Positions 32,711 through 45,428 of a stretch of DNA of 64,000 nt are shown here, piece by piece. The DNA is from Pantoea sp. (GTDB taxonomy: Bacteria > Pseudomonadota > Gammaproteobacteria > Enterobacterales > Enterobacteriaceae): NCBI RefSeq assembly GCF_028283705.1, contig NZ_JAPWKD010000032.1, forward strand, positions 186,001 through 250,000, written 5' to 3'. Under the pieces are notes generated by a model. The model did not search any database and was not told the DNA's origin. It saw nothing but the letters and a program-made list of their open reading frames with translations. Numbering within the stretch: position 1 is the first letter of the stretch; the number at the start of each line of letters is the position of its first letter. The position numbers were made by a program, and so were the translations under genes.

Positions 32711-33466
32711 ATGAATCTTACCAGTATTCCCGCATTGCAGGATAACTACATCTGGACACTGACGGATGACCAGCAAAATTGCCTGATTGTCGATCCTGGT
32801 GAAGCTCAACCGGTACTGGATAAAATTAAGGCCAATCGCTGGCATCCGGTGGCGATTTTACTGACTCATCATCATCACGACCATGTGGGTGGCGTCAGCG
32901 AATTGCTCCAGCATTACCCCGATATGGCCGTTTTCGGTCCACAGGAAACTGCAGATAAAGGGGCAAAGCACATTGTTGCCGATGGAGATGAATTTACGCT
33001 GTCAGGGAGAAATTTTCGTGTCATCGCGACCCCCGGACACACTTTAGGACATATCTCATATTTCAGCTCGCCTTATCTTTTCTGTGGCGACACGATGTTT
33101 TCTGGCGGTTGCGGCAGATTATTTGAAGGCACTGCGCAGCAAATGTTTGATTCATTTCAAAAGCTTAATGAACTCCCTGCCGACACCTTAATTTGCTGTG
33201 CCCATGAGTACACTTTATCCAATATGAAGTTTGCTGCGGCTATTCTGCCTCATGACCCGAAAATTTTGGCAAGGTATCAGCAAATTAAGGACTTACGTGC
33301 AGAAAATCGCATTACTTTGCCCACAAACCTGGCGCTGGAGAGGGAAATAAATTTATTTTTGCGCACGCAAGATCCTGATTTGCAAAAGGCTTTAGGCGTT
33401 AATTTAGCAACCGCCCCGCTATGGCAAACTTTTGCTGTTCTACGCGAGAAGAAAGATCGTTTTTAA
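32711..33466 (+). CDS. gloB: Hydroxyacylglutathione hydrolase (glyoxalase II)
   Basis: Hydrolyses S-D-lactoylglutathione to D-lactate and glutathione, the second step of methylglyoxal detoxification. It has 251 residues with the metallo-beta-lactamase core THHHHDHVGG, a later metal ligand in TPGHTLGHISYF and CGDTMFSGGCGRLFEGT, and a C-terminal KKDRF as in E. coli. The start is ATG 32711 with AGAGG upstream. The 3' half is noticeably richer in A/T than neighbouring genes. Confidence 0.95.
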   Translation: MNLTSIPALQDNYIWTLTDDQQNCLIVDPGEAQPVLDKIKANRWHPVAILLTHHHHDHVGGVSELLQHYPDMAVFGPQETADKGAKHIVADGDEFTLSGRNFRVIATPGHTLGHISYFSSPYLFCGDTMFSGGCGRLFEGTAQQMFDSFQKLNELPADTLICCAHEYTLSNMKFAAAILPHDPKILARYQQIKDLRAENRITLPTNLALEREINLFLRTQDPDLQKALGVNLATAPLWQTFAVLREKKDRF

Positions 33467-33537
33467 TTTTTATGGTTGTGTTGTGTCAGACCGTCACGTA
33501 TGATTGCTCGTCTTTTAAGCGAACTATTGACACACAC

Positions 33538-34917
33538 ATGAAGGCAAAAGCGATATTAATCGCCTCTGTCTTGCTGGTGGGAGGATGTCAGGCATCAAGG
33601 AATGACGCCACGATCCCAGAACAGCATGCTCAGAGCCTGTCTTCAGCTGGTCAAGGTGAAAATGGAAAGTACGGAGATCGCTTGTTGTCGCCGCGCTGGC
33701 AAGATGATGGAACAAGCCTCGCAGAAGACACTGATCTCTGGAATCACATTAGTGACGAGTTGAAGATGGGGATTCCGGATAACCCCCGGATCCGCGAACA
33801 AAAAACAAAGTACTTAAGAAATAAGAGCTATCTCCACGATGTAACATTACGGGCAGAGCCGTACATGTACTGGATTGTCGAGCAGATACAGAAACGTAAA
33901 ATGCCGATGGAACTGGTACTGCTACCCATAGTGGAGAGCGCTTTTGACCCACATGCAACATCTTCTGCGAATGCCGCTGGCATCTGGCAGATTGTTGCAA
34001 CAACGGGCAAAAACTATGGTTTGAAACAGAACCAATGGTATGACGGTCGCCGCGATGTGGTGGCTTCTACCAAGGTTGCGCTGGATATGATGCAGCGTCT
34101 CAACACCATGTTTGACGGTGACTGGTTACTGACCATCGCCGCCTATAACAGCGGTGAGGGACGAGTGCTGAAAGCGATTAAACAGAACAAGGCGCGCGGT
34201 AAGCCGACCGACTTCTGGAACCTGTCGCTGCCACGCGAAACCACGGTTTATGTTCCGAAAATGTTGGCCTTGAGCGATATTCTCAAGAACAACAAGCGTT
34301 ACGGCATCAAATTGCCGACCCCAAATGAGAGCCGTGCACTGGCTCGCGTGGAAGTGGGTCAGCAGATTGAGCTGACGCAGGCCGCAGATATGGCTGGTAT
34401 GTCGTTAAGTAAGCTGAAAAGCTTCAATGCCGGCTATAAACACGGTACGACAGCGCCGAATGGACCGCACTACATTATGGTGCCCAAGTCCAATGTTGCT
34501 CAGCTACGCAATTCACTGGCATCCGGTGATATTGCCTCCGTGCAGCCGCAGCTGGCGAAAGCCAGTGATGCCGTTAGCAGCTACACGGTGCGCAAAGGTG
34601 ACACCTTGTCTGGCATTGCCAGCAAGCTCGGTGTTAGCGTCAATGCACTGAAACAGCAGAATAACCTGCGCGGTGCCTCAGTTCGAATCGGTCAGAAATT
34701 GACCGTTGGCGACAAAGGCTCGCAGCTGGCCGATAACGGCAACAGCATCACCTATCGTGTTCGTAAGGGTGATTCTCTTGCCAGTATCGCGCGACGTCAT
34801 GGTGTTAACATCCAGGACGTTATGCGCTGGAACAGTGTATTAACTGCTGCGAAAAGCATTCAGCCGGGGGATAACCTCACGCTGTTTGTCCATAATAGCG
34901 CAACGCCAGATACCTAA
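33538..34917 (+). CDS. mltD: Membrane-bound lytic murein transglycosylase D
   Basis: Outer-membrane lipoprotein that cleaves peptidoglycan glycan strands. The 459-residue precursor has a lipobox LVGGC (Cys17). The SLT domain follows with catalytic Glu in LPIVESAFDPHATSSANAAG and the AAYNSGEGRVLKA block. The C-terminus has two clear LysM domains (YTVRKGDTLSGIA near residue 350, YRVRKGDSLASIA near 405) after a weaker one. The start at 33538 is set by the signal peptide; no strong ribosome site is visible. A terminator follows. Confidence 0.95.
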   Translation: MKAKAILIASVLLVGGCQASRNDATIPEQHAQSLSSAGQGENGKYGDRLLSPRWQDDGTSLAEDTDLWNHISDELKMGIPDNPRIREQKTKYLRNKSYLHDVTLRAEPYMYWIVEQIQKRKMPMELVLLPIVESAFDPHATSSANAAGIWQIVATTGKNYGLKQNQWYDGRRDVVASTKVALDMMQRLNTMFDGDWLLTIAAYNSGEGRVLKAIKQNKARGKPTDFWNLSLPRETTVYVPKMLALSDILKNNKRYGIKLPTPNESRALARVEVGQQIELTQAADMAGMSLSKLKSFNAGYKHGTTAPNGPHYIMVPKSNVAQLRNSLASGDIASVQPQLAKASDAVSSYTVRKGDTLSGIASKLGVSVNALKQQNNLRGASVRIGQKLTVGDKGSQLADNGNSITYRVRKGDSLASIARRHGVNIQDVMRWNSVLTAAKSIQPGDNLTLFVHNSATPDT

Positions 34918-34924
34918 TGGCTCG

Positions 34925-34951
34925 AAAAGGCTGACATTTGTCGGCCTTTTT
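34925..34951 (+). terminator. Terminator of mltD
   Basis: AAAAGGCTGAC, loop ATTT, GTCGGCCTTTT (11 pairs, one G-T) running into a T-tract, eight bases past the mltD stop. It can also serve yafD-strand read-through. Confidence 0.8.
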
Positions 34952-34977
34952 CATTTTCTTATCGGGGAAAATCGGTT

Positions 34978-35781
34978 TTAGCGCGCTGCTGCCCAGGTGG
35001 AGTTAAATTCAACCAGCAATGGGTTGTGGTCTGAAGCTCGAGTCACCAGTACCGACGCCTCATTCACTTTCATATCGCGATAAAACACAAAATCCAGTGG
35101 GCGGCCGAAGGCTTTCCGTCGATGGTCATCAGTAAAAGTCACTTCCCTTAATGACATCTCCTGAGCAAAGCGAAACAGCGCCTTCATGCGCTGACGACTC
35201 CAGGCGTTGAAATCGCCCGCCATAATCACCGGACCACGGTGATACTGAATCTGCTCGCCAATCGGCCCCAGCTGTTTGCTATAGACATCAATGCCAAGGC
35301 TGAAATTCACCGCATGAATGTTCACCACCATCAGCATTTCGCCGTTCGGTAGCGGGTAAGCCGTCACCAGTGCTGATTTTGCCAGCCGCAGTAACGGCTC
35401 ACGCTCACGCAATGGGCAGCAATAAACAGGATGCGCCGATGCCAGCGTCATCACGCCAGAAGGATGCTGAGGCAGGACAAATGCGGGCACCTGATCGGCA
35501 GCCAGATAATTGCTGGTAGCAAATCTGACCAGCTCAGGCGTGGTCTGTGCTTCCTGTAACAACACCAGATGCGCATCTTTGCCAAAGCCCTGCAGCACTG
35601 ACATCCAGTCTGCTCGTTGCTGTTTAAAGATGTTCCAGACCAGGACCCTCAACGTTGGGTTGGCTGGCAATGGCGCGCCGGGCGGCAGTGCCTGCCCAAG
35701 ATGCAGCATCGCCCCCGGCGGAAAGATCCGCTCGGCAGGCTGACCTGCTACATAACGCATTGCATAGGTTTTTTTCCGCAC
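34978..35781 (-). CDS. yafD: Endonuclease/exonuclease/phosphatase-family protein YafD
   Basis: Protein of 267 residues nearly identical in pattern to E. coli YafD. It carries the EEP-fold blocks RVLVWNIFKQQ, LVLLQEAQ, VIMAGDFNAWS and TRASDHNPLLVEF, whose Asn, Glu, Asp and His residues form the phosphodiesterase site. The substrate is not known to me. It starts MRKKTYAMRYVAGQPAERI. In E. coli it lies between yafC and mltD; here an MFS gene separates it from yafC. Confidence 0.92.
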   Translation of the reverse strand: MRKKTYAMRYVAGQPAERIFPPGAMLHLGQALPPGAPLPANPTLRVLVWNIFKQQRADWMSVLQGFGKDAHLVLLQEAQTTPELVRFATSNYLAADQVPAFVLPQHPSGVMTLASAHPVYCCPLREREPLLRLAKSALVTAYPLPNGEMLMVVNIHAVNFSLGIDVYSKQLGPIGEQIQYHRGPVIMAGDFNAWSRQRMKALFRFAQEMSLREVTFTDDHRRKAFGRPLDFVFYRDMKVNEASVLVTRASDHNPLLVEFNSTWAAAR

Positions 35782-35892
35782 TTTCCCGCCTGGCTAGTTA
35801 CAAACATACTTCACCTGACTGTTATAGGGATTTTAGCGCGGGGTTTCAATTGGTGTTCTTGATTGTCGGAGTGGATATTTCGGCTTAAACGT

Positions 35893-35920
35893 AAACAGCC
35901 TGACATTTGGCAGGCTGTTT
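35893..35920 (-). terminator. Terminator of the MFS transporter gene
   Basis: Ten-base stem AAACAGCCTG / CAGGCTGTTT with an 8-base loop, eight bases past the MFS stop on the minus strand and followed there by ACGTTTAAG. It may work in both directions. Confidence 0.75.
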
Positions 35921-35927
35921 CTGAAGA

Positions 35928-37106
35928 TTATTCCGCAGCCATAAAGGTGCGTGGCTTATCCAGCAAACCACTGAGGCGTACCAGCAACAAGGCAATAAAG
36001 ACAATCACTGCCCCCACCCACGGCGTTTGTGCTAATCCATAATGCTGCACAATAGTCCCGCCAACCGTAGAACCCAGTGCGATACCAATATTAAAGGCGG
36101 CGATGTTGAGTCCAGAGGCAACGTCTACCGCTCCGGGGGCATAGTGTCCTGCCTTCTGTACCACGTAAACCTGCAAGCCAGGCACGTTGGCGAAGGCAAA
36201 GATGCCCATGATGATCACTGTCGCTAACGCCAGGTAGTGCGTATTGGCCGTGAACTGAAAGACGGCTAACAAAATCGCCAGGGCAGCGAATATTATGGTC
36301 AGGGCTGGCACGGCACCCCGACGGTCCGCCAGTTTTCCACCCCAGATATTACCTATTGCCACAGCGATACCATATCCCAGCAAAATAATGCTCACGGCTG
36401 AGGGAGAGAAGCCTGCCAGAGACTGCATCATCGGTGCCAGAAAGGTAAAGGCCGTAAACACGCCACCATAGCCCAACGCAGTAATCGCATAGATCAATAA
36501 TAAACGTGGATTGGTCAGCACCCGGGCCTGTTGCAGTAACGACGTAGCGGGCGGCTGTGCAATGTTACGCGGCACCAGCAACATGCTACCGATCAGGGCA
36601 ATCACCCCCAGCATAGATACTGCAAGAAAACTCTCACGCCAGCCGAAATGCTGTCCTATCAGCGTTCCCAGCGGCACCCCCGTCACCAGCGCGACAGTCA
36701 GACCACCAAACATAATCGCAATCGCACTGGCCGCTTTCTCTTTGCTTACCAGGCTGGTAGCGATGGTGGAGCCTACAGAGAAGAATACACCGTGAGCCAG
36801 GCCGGTTAGCAAACGGGCAATTACCAGCGTTTCATAGTTCGGTGCCTGCCAGGCCACCAGGTTCCCCAGAGTAAATAGTGCCATCAATCCCATCAGCAAA
36901 TGCTTACGCGGCAATTTCCCGGTGAGAGCAGTAAGTATCGGCGCACCTACGGCAACCCCGAGAGCATAGATAGAGACCAGCATCCCGGCAGAAGGAAGCG
37001 TGATGGCGAGCTGTTGCGCAATGGTCGGGATTAACCCAACGATGACAAATTCAGTTGTTCCGATAGCGAAGGCGCTGATGGTCAGCGCCCAGAGTGCAAG
37101 TGGCAT
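35928..37106 (-). CDS. MFS drug/sugar efflux transporter (DHA1 type)
   Basis: Twelve-segment major-facilitator protein of 392 residues. The opening ALTISAFAIGTTEFVIVGLIPTIAQQL and YALGVAVGAPILTALTGKLPRK (motif A region) are typical of the AraJ/YdhP drug:proton antiporter 1 group. The substrate is unknown. It is divergent from the LysR gene yafC with a 98-base gap, so yafC may control it. E. coli K-12 does not have this gene here; it looks like an insertion between yafD and yafC. Confidence 0.85.
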   Translation of the reverse strand: MPLALWALTISAFAIGTTEFVIVGLIPTIAQQLAITLPSAGMLVSIYALGVAVGAPILTALTGKLPRKHLLMGLMALFTLGNLVAWQAPNYETLVIARLLTGLAHGVFFSVGSTIATSLVSKEKAASAIAIMFGGLTVALVTGVPLGTLIGQHFGWRESFLAVSMLGVIALIGSMLLVPRNIAQPPATSLLQQARVLTNPRLLLIYAITALGYGGVFTAFTFLAPMMQSLAGFSPSAVSIILLGYGIAVAIGNIWGGKLADRRGAVPALTIIFAALAILLAVFQFTANTHYLALATVIIMGIFAFANVPGLQVYVVQKAGHYAPGAVDVASGLNIAAFNIGIALGSTVGGTIVQHYGLAQTPWVGAVIVFIALLLVRLSGLLDKPRTFMAAE

Positions 37107-37204
37107 GATTGACTCCCATTGGTTTTGATGGGCGTCAGTATCTGCTTATGCTTTAATGACAAAAAGGTGCAAAGTAACAATAGACTTTTGCTTATGGAGG
37201 GATA

Positions 37205-38113
37205 ATGAAGGCATCGTCAGATGAAGTGAAGGTGTTCATCGCTGTGGTCGAAAGTGGCAGTTTTAGCCGCGCTGCAGAGCAGTTAAATATGGCCAATTCG
37301 GCCGTCAGCCGCACGGTTAAAAAGCTTGAAACTAAGCTGGGAGTGGCTTTATTGACCCGTACTACGCGTCAGCTGGCACTCACTCATGAAGGCGAACACT
37401 ATTTCCGTCGCGTACAGAAATTGATGCAGGAAATGTCGACTGCCGAAAACGAGTTGATTGAACGTCAGCAAGCTCCGCAGGGTTTGCTGCGTATTGATGC
37501 AGCAACACCGGTGATTCTGCATCTGCTGCTGCCAATGATTAAGCCTTTTCGCGAACGTTATCCAGATGTCACGCTCTCGCTCATCTCCTCAGAAAGCTTT
37601 ATTAATCTTATTGAGCGAAAAGTCGACGTTGCCATTCGGGCAGGAACACTGACGGACTCCACCCTGCGCGCTCGCCTGCTGTTTATCAGCTACCGTAAAT
37701 TGGTCGCAACGCCGGCTTATCTGGCGAAATATGGCATTCCTGAGTCGGTGGCCGATCTGGCCAGTCATGAATGTCTGGGCTTCGTTGAACCCTTACGCCT
37801 CAATCGCTGGCCAGTGGCACAGGAAAATGGCGAACTTTATGATATCCAGCCAGGTATGTCGTCAAACAGCGGAGAGACACTGAAACAGCTTTGCCTGAAT
37901 GACAATGGTATTGCCTGTTTGTCGGACTATATGGTCGATAAAGAAATTGCTGAGGGGACCCTGGTGGAATTGCTGATGCAGCTGCGTCTACCGGTAGAAA
38001 TGCCCTTTAATGCGGTTTACTACAGTGATCTTGGTGTGAGCCAGCGTGTGCGGGCATTTATTGATTTTCTTAGCGAGTGGGTGCAGAACCAGCCCTGGCG
38101 TAGCCAGGACTGA
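37205..38113 (+). CDS. yafC: LysR-family regulator YafC
   Basis: LysR-type regulator of 302 residues. The N-terminal winged helix-turn-helix SFSRAAEQLNMANSAVSRTVKKLE (about residues 19-42) is nearly identical to E. coli YafC, as is IDAATPVILHLLLPMIKPFRERYPDVTLS at the start of the effector domain. GGAGGG precedes the start codon by a few bases. It is divergent from the MFS gene and convergent with dkgB. Targets are unknown; the neighbouring MFS gene is a natural candidate. Confidence 0.9.
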   Translation: MKASSDEVKVFIAVVESGSFSRAAEQLNMANSAVSRTVKKLETKLGVALLTRTTRQLALTHEGEHYFRRVQKLMQEMSTAENELIERQQAPQGLLRIDAATPVILHLLLPMIKPFRERYPDVTLSLISSESFINLIERKVDVAIRAGTLTDSTLRARLLFISYRKLVATPAYLAKYGIPESVADLASHECLGFVEPLRLNRWPVAQENGELYDIQPGMSSNSGETLKQLCLNDNGIACLSDYMVDKEIAEGTLVELLMQLRLPVEMPFNAVYYSDLGVSQRVRAFIDFLSEWVQNQPWRSQD

Positions 38114-38124
38114 TCATTTCACGC

Positions 38125-38928
38125 TTAATCCCAGGACGGTGACAGACCTTCCGGGCTGACCATACGTTGTGCTCGATCCAGAGCATGGATCTTATCCATA
38201 TCTTCACGATCCAGCGTCAGATCCTGCGCATGCAGATTGCCTGCAAGGTTCTCACGTTTGGTCGATGATGGAATCACCGCATAACCCAGCTGCATTGCCC
38301 ACGCCAGCACAACCTGTGCAGGAGTGGCCTGATGTTTTTGCGCAATCGCCTTAATGACTTCGTCTTTCAGCGCTTGGCCATAAGCCAGCGTCATATAGGA
38401 GGTAATGCGAATGCCCTGCTCCTGAGCAAACTCCACTACCTGCTCATTCTGCAAATACGGATGCAGCTCGATCTGATTCGTCGCGATATTTTCCACACCT
38501 ACGGCTTCAATTGCCTCTTTCATCAGCGCGATGGGGAAATTTGAAATGCCGATCTGGCGCGTCAAACCCGCTTCTTTGGCAGCCATTAATGCCTGCATAC
38601 TTTCTTTCACTGAAACAGCGGCTCCTGGGGATGGCCAGTGGATCAGGGTAAGATCGACGTAGTCGGTGCGCAATTTGAACAAGCTATCTTTGAGACTGGG
38701 AATCAGTTTTTCGGCAGAGAGGTTTTCTACCCAGATCTTAGTCGTCACGAACAGCTCACTACGTTCGATGCCACTTTCGGCAATCGCCTGACCTACTGCG
38801 GCTTCGTTTTCATAGATCTGAGCGGTATCGATAGTACGATAACCCAGCTCAAGTGCAGTTTTAACTGAATGAATAACAACGTCGTCTTGCAGACGGAAAG
38901 TACCTAAACCAAAAGCTGGAATTGTCAT
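38125..38928 (-). CDS. dkgB: 2,5-diketo-D-gluconate reductase B (aldo-keto reductase)
   Basis: NADPH-dependent aldo-keto reductase of 267 residues matching E. coli DkgB. The catalytic tetrad residues are visible: Asp and Tyr in TIDTAQIYENE, Lys in TTKIWVEN, His in TLIHWPSP. The C-terminal VIPSSTKRENLAGN binds the cofactor phosphate. It reduces methylglyoxal and diketogluconate in vitro. It lies 170 bases beyond the tRNA-Asp that ends the rRNA operon, as in E. coli. Confidence 0.95.
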   Translation of the reverse strand: MTIPAFGLGTFRLQDDVVIHSVKTALELGYRTIDTAQIYENEAAVGQAIAESGIERSELFVTTKIWVENLSAEKLIPSLKDSLFKLRTDYVDLTLIHWPSPGAAVSVKESMQALMAAKEAGLTRQIGISNFPIALMKEAIEAVGVENIATNQIELHPYLQNEQVVEFAQEQGIRITSYMTLAYGQALKDEVIKAIAQKHQATPAQVVLAWAMQLGYAVIPSSTKRENLAGNLHAQDLTLDREDMDKIHALDRAQRMVSPEGLSPSWD

Positions 38929-39058
38929 GATTTCCTCATCAGTGAATGGAATATTTCGATGAGGGATATTGTGACAGTATCATTGCTGCTGAAAAATCCG
39001 CTTATAAGCAGAGGAATTTTGCGTTTCAGTCAACAATCAATGTTGATATGCCAGAAAT

Positions 39059-39087
39059 GAAAAAGCCCTGACTTTTCAGTCAGGGCT
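39059..39087 (-). terminator. Terminator of the rRNA operon
   Basis: On the minus strand AGCCCTGACT / AGTCAGGGCT stem with short loop followed by TTTTTC, 12 bases beyond the tRNA-Asp 3' end. Confidence 0.88.
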
Positions 39088-39098
39088 AATCAAGAGAG

Positions 39099-39175
39099 TG
39101 GCGGTGCGGACGGGACTCGAACCCGCGACCCCCGGCGTGACAGGCCGGTATTCTAACCGACTGAACTACCGCACC
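39099..39175 (-). tRNA. aspU: tRNA-Asp (GTC), distal gene of the rRNA operon
   Basis: Same 77-base sequence as the copy at 30489, anticodon GTC, encoded CCA at 39099-39101. It lies 72 bases after 5S and before the operon terminator, as aspU does in E. coli rrnH. Confidence 0.97.
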
Positions 39176-39247
39176 ACCGAATACTGCATTACCAGCGGGG
39201 TCTCGCTGATAACCGGTGTTACCTTTTCAGGTAAGTACCTTAAATTG

Positions 39248-39367
39248 ATGCCTGGCAGTTCCCTACTCTCGCATGGGGAGACCCCACACTACCATCGGCG
39301 CTACGGCGTTTCACTTCTGAGTTCGGCATGGGGTCAGGTGGGACCACCGCGCTACAGCCGCCAGGCA
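39248..39367 (-). rRNA. rrf: 5S ribosomal RNA
   Basis: 120 bases; the RNA starts TGCCTGGCGGC and ends CTGCCAGGCAT, and the internal sequence matches E. coli 5S almost fully. It lies 104 bases after 23S. Confidence 0.97.
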
Positions 39368-39471
39368 AATTCTGTTTATCCGCACCGCCCTCTCAGGCCG
39401 CACGAATCTATCCGGATGAATCAAGCTGAAAATCTTCTCTGGTCTCTCAACCAAAACGCCTCTGGCGTTGT

Positions 39472-42375
<2,904 letters not shown>

Positions 42376-42504
42376 TCACAACCCACAGGCGTTTTGCAAC
42401 GCTTATGAATCGCAAGCTTTTGAGAGACTCGAACGCGCCGCTTTCATTTCTTATTACGGAGAAATGAAACAACGCGTCGTTTCAAATTTTCAGCTTGTTC
42501 CGGA

Positions 42505-42517
42505 TTGTTAAAGAGCA
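42505..42517 (-). promoter_or_regulatory. boxA antitermination element in the 16S-23S spacer
   Basis: TGCTCTTTAACAA on the minus strand, identical to the leader copy at 44424. It recruits the NusB-S10 antitermination complex in E. coli rRNA operons. Confidence 0.85.
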
Positions 42518-42591
42518 AATATCTCAAACGTGACTCGTAAGCCAGTTTTGAGATACTGAGCAGCGACACCTTTCACCTGTCACCAAGCAAG

Positions 42592-42666
42592 TGGCGTCCC
42601 CTAGGGGATTCGAACCCCTGTTGCCGCCGTGAAAGGGCGGAGTCCTAACCGCTAGACGAAGGGGAC
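42592..42666 (-). tRNA. gltT: tRNA-Glu (TTC) in the 16S-23S spacer
   Basis: 75 bases; acceptor GTCCCCT / AGGGGAC, anticodon TTC in CCCTTTCACG, T-loop GGGTTCGAATCCC, encoded CCA at 42592-42594. The E. coli operon at this chromosomal position (rrnH) instead has Ile and Ala tRNAs, so spacer type differs. The symbol is generic. Confidence 0.95.
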
Positions 42667-42755
42667 ACGAATGTGTCACGACTTCGCAGCCGTCTTGCTC
42701 ATTACGTTTTCATCAGACAATCTGTGTGAGCACTTCGAAGGAAGGTATCTTCAGG

Positions 42756-44297
<1,542 letters not shown>

Positions 44298-44475
44298 AAG
44301 TTTGATGCTCAAAGAATTAAACTTCGTAATGAATTACGTGTTCACTCTTGAGACTTGATATTTTTTAAGTCCGTAGACTTTTGATATCAATCCTGCGAGT
44401 GCCCACACAGATTGTCTGATAAATTGTTAAAGAGCAGTGCGAGCAGCGGGTTAACCGTCTGTCGCGAGGTGGCGT
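44298..44475 (-). other. rRNA operon leader
   Basis: Transcribed leader between P2 and 16S. It holds boxA and AT-rich sequence that should pair with the spacer after 16S to form the RNase III processing stalk: CAGACAATCTGTGTG occurs both here (near 44403-44418) and, in similar form, in the spacer near 42717-42730. No protein gene is seen in the 382 bases between 16S and gmhB. Confidence 0.7.
44424..44436 (-). promoter_or_regulatory. boxA antitermination element in the rRNA leader
   Basis: TGCTCTTTAACAA on the minus strand, the canonical enteric boxA, about 130 bases before the 16S 5' end. Confidence 0.88.
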
Positions 44476-44503
44476 ATATTACGCTTTCCTCCTTCAGAGT
44501 CAA
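44476..44503 (-). promoter_or_regulatory. rRNA promoter P2
   Basis: TTGACT, a 16-base spacer, TAATAT. It matches the E. coli rrn P2 form and lies about 120 bases downstream of P1. Confidence 0.85.
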
Positions 44504-44596
44504 TCACTTTTTTCAGCGATTTTCTCCGGCGGGATGAATCACTTCGTCCCTTTCTGACCCGTCTGCGTTGCCGCTTTGCCGTGTCAGTGGAGGCGC

Positions 44597-44624
44597 ATTA
44601 TAGGGAGACTCTGACGAAGCGCAA
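44597..44624 (-). promoter_or_regulatory. rRNA promoter P1
   Basis: TTGCGC, a 16-base spacer, TATAAT, then a GC-rich discriminator GCGCCTCC. The short spacer and discriminator are the features that make E. coli rrn P1 growth-rate and ppGpp controlled. An A/T-rich stretch upstream (from 44629) may act as an UP element. Confidence 0.87.
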
Positions 44625-44679
44625 GCGCAAATTTCAACTTTTTTACTGTTCGGCTGAAATTTGTGCAAAAGGCCCGTTT

Positions 44680-45240
44680 TTAGCCCTTTTTAATGCGTGC
44701 TGGCAGGTCAGCCAGGCTATCAATTACCCAATCTGCCGCCGCTTCGCCTTCCGCCGTCACCGGTTTGCCAGTGCGCACCAGCACTTTAGTACCTACACCA
44801 GCCGCCTGCGCTGCCTGCATATCTTCCAGTTTGTCACCCACCATATAAGAAGCGGCCATATCAATATGCAAATGTTCCTGCGCCGAAAGCAGCATGCCAG
44901 GCTGTGGTTTCCGGCAATCACATTGCTGACGATAAGCTTCCACAGTCGCATCCGGCAGATGCGGACAAAAATAGATACCGTCGAGATCAACATCACGGTC
45001 TGCCAGCGACCAGTCCATCCACTCGGTCAGCTGCATAAACTGGTCTTCCGTAAACATGCCGCGCGCAATGCCCGACTGATTAGTCACCAATACCAATGCA
45101 AAGCCCATTTTTTTCAGCGCCTGCAGCGCCTCGATGGTGCCTTCAATAAACTGAAAATTATCGATCTCATGAACATAGCCGTGATCGACATTCAATGTGC
45201 CATCACGATCAAGAAAAATAGCCGGGACTTTGTTCGCCAC
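44680..45240 (-). CDS. gmhB: D-glycero-beta-D-manno-heptose-1,7-bisphosphate 7-phosphatase
   Basis: HAD-family phosphatase of 186 residues for LPS heptose synthesis, acting after GmhA and HldE. Visible are AIFLDRDGTLNVDHGYVHE (motif I), LVTNQSGIARG (motif II), Zn-binding CPHLPDATVEAYRQQCDCRKP and MVGDKLEDMQAA. The start is GTG 45240, placed by alignment to E. coli and by AGGAGT seven bases upstream; longer frames lack homology. Confidence 0.95.
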   Translation of the reverse strand: MANKVPAIFLDRDGTLNVDHGYVHEIDNFQFIEGTIEALQALKKMGFALVLVTNQSGIARGMFTEDQFMQLTEWMDWSLADRDVDLDGIYFCPHLPDATVEAYRQQCDCRKPQPGMLLSAQEHLHIDMAASYMVGDKLEDMQAAQAAGVGTKVLVRTGKPVTAEGEAAADWVIDSLADLPARIKKG

Positions 45241-45322
45241 GTAGAAACTCCTGCTGCAAAAATTGCCGCTCAGTATGGCATGATTGCGCATAATGAGAGA
45301 ATGGCAGATTGAATGACTTTCG

Positions 45323-45353
45323 TTGATTTAGCCGTCTGGATGCCTTAACATCC
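45323..45353 (+). promoter_or_regulatory. metNIQ promoter overlapped by MetJ boxes
   Basis: TTGATT, a 17-base spacer and TAACAT (45346-45351) form a sigma-70 promoter. In-register 8-mers AGCCGTCT (7 of 8 to the met box), GGATGCCT (5 of 8) and TAACATCC (4 of 8) cover 45330-45353, so MetJ bound there would block polymerase. Confidence 0.75.
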
Positions 45354-45428
45354 ATCCTGATTTCATATGGCTCAGACCGATGAAAACCGAAACACCACGG
45401 ATAACGCAACACGATAATAATTAACCTA

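Noticed and set aside
44581..45312. A 243-codon open frame on the plus strand across gmhB
   Set aside because: Antisense to gmhB, and it starts in the rRNA promoter region; no motif or ribosome site.
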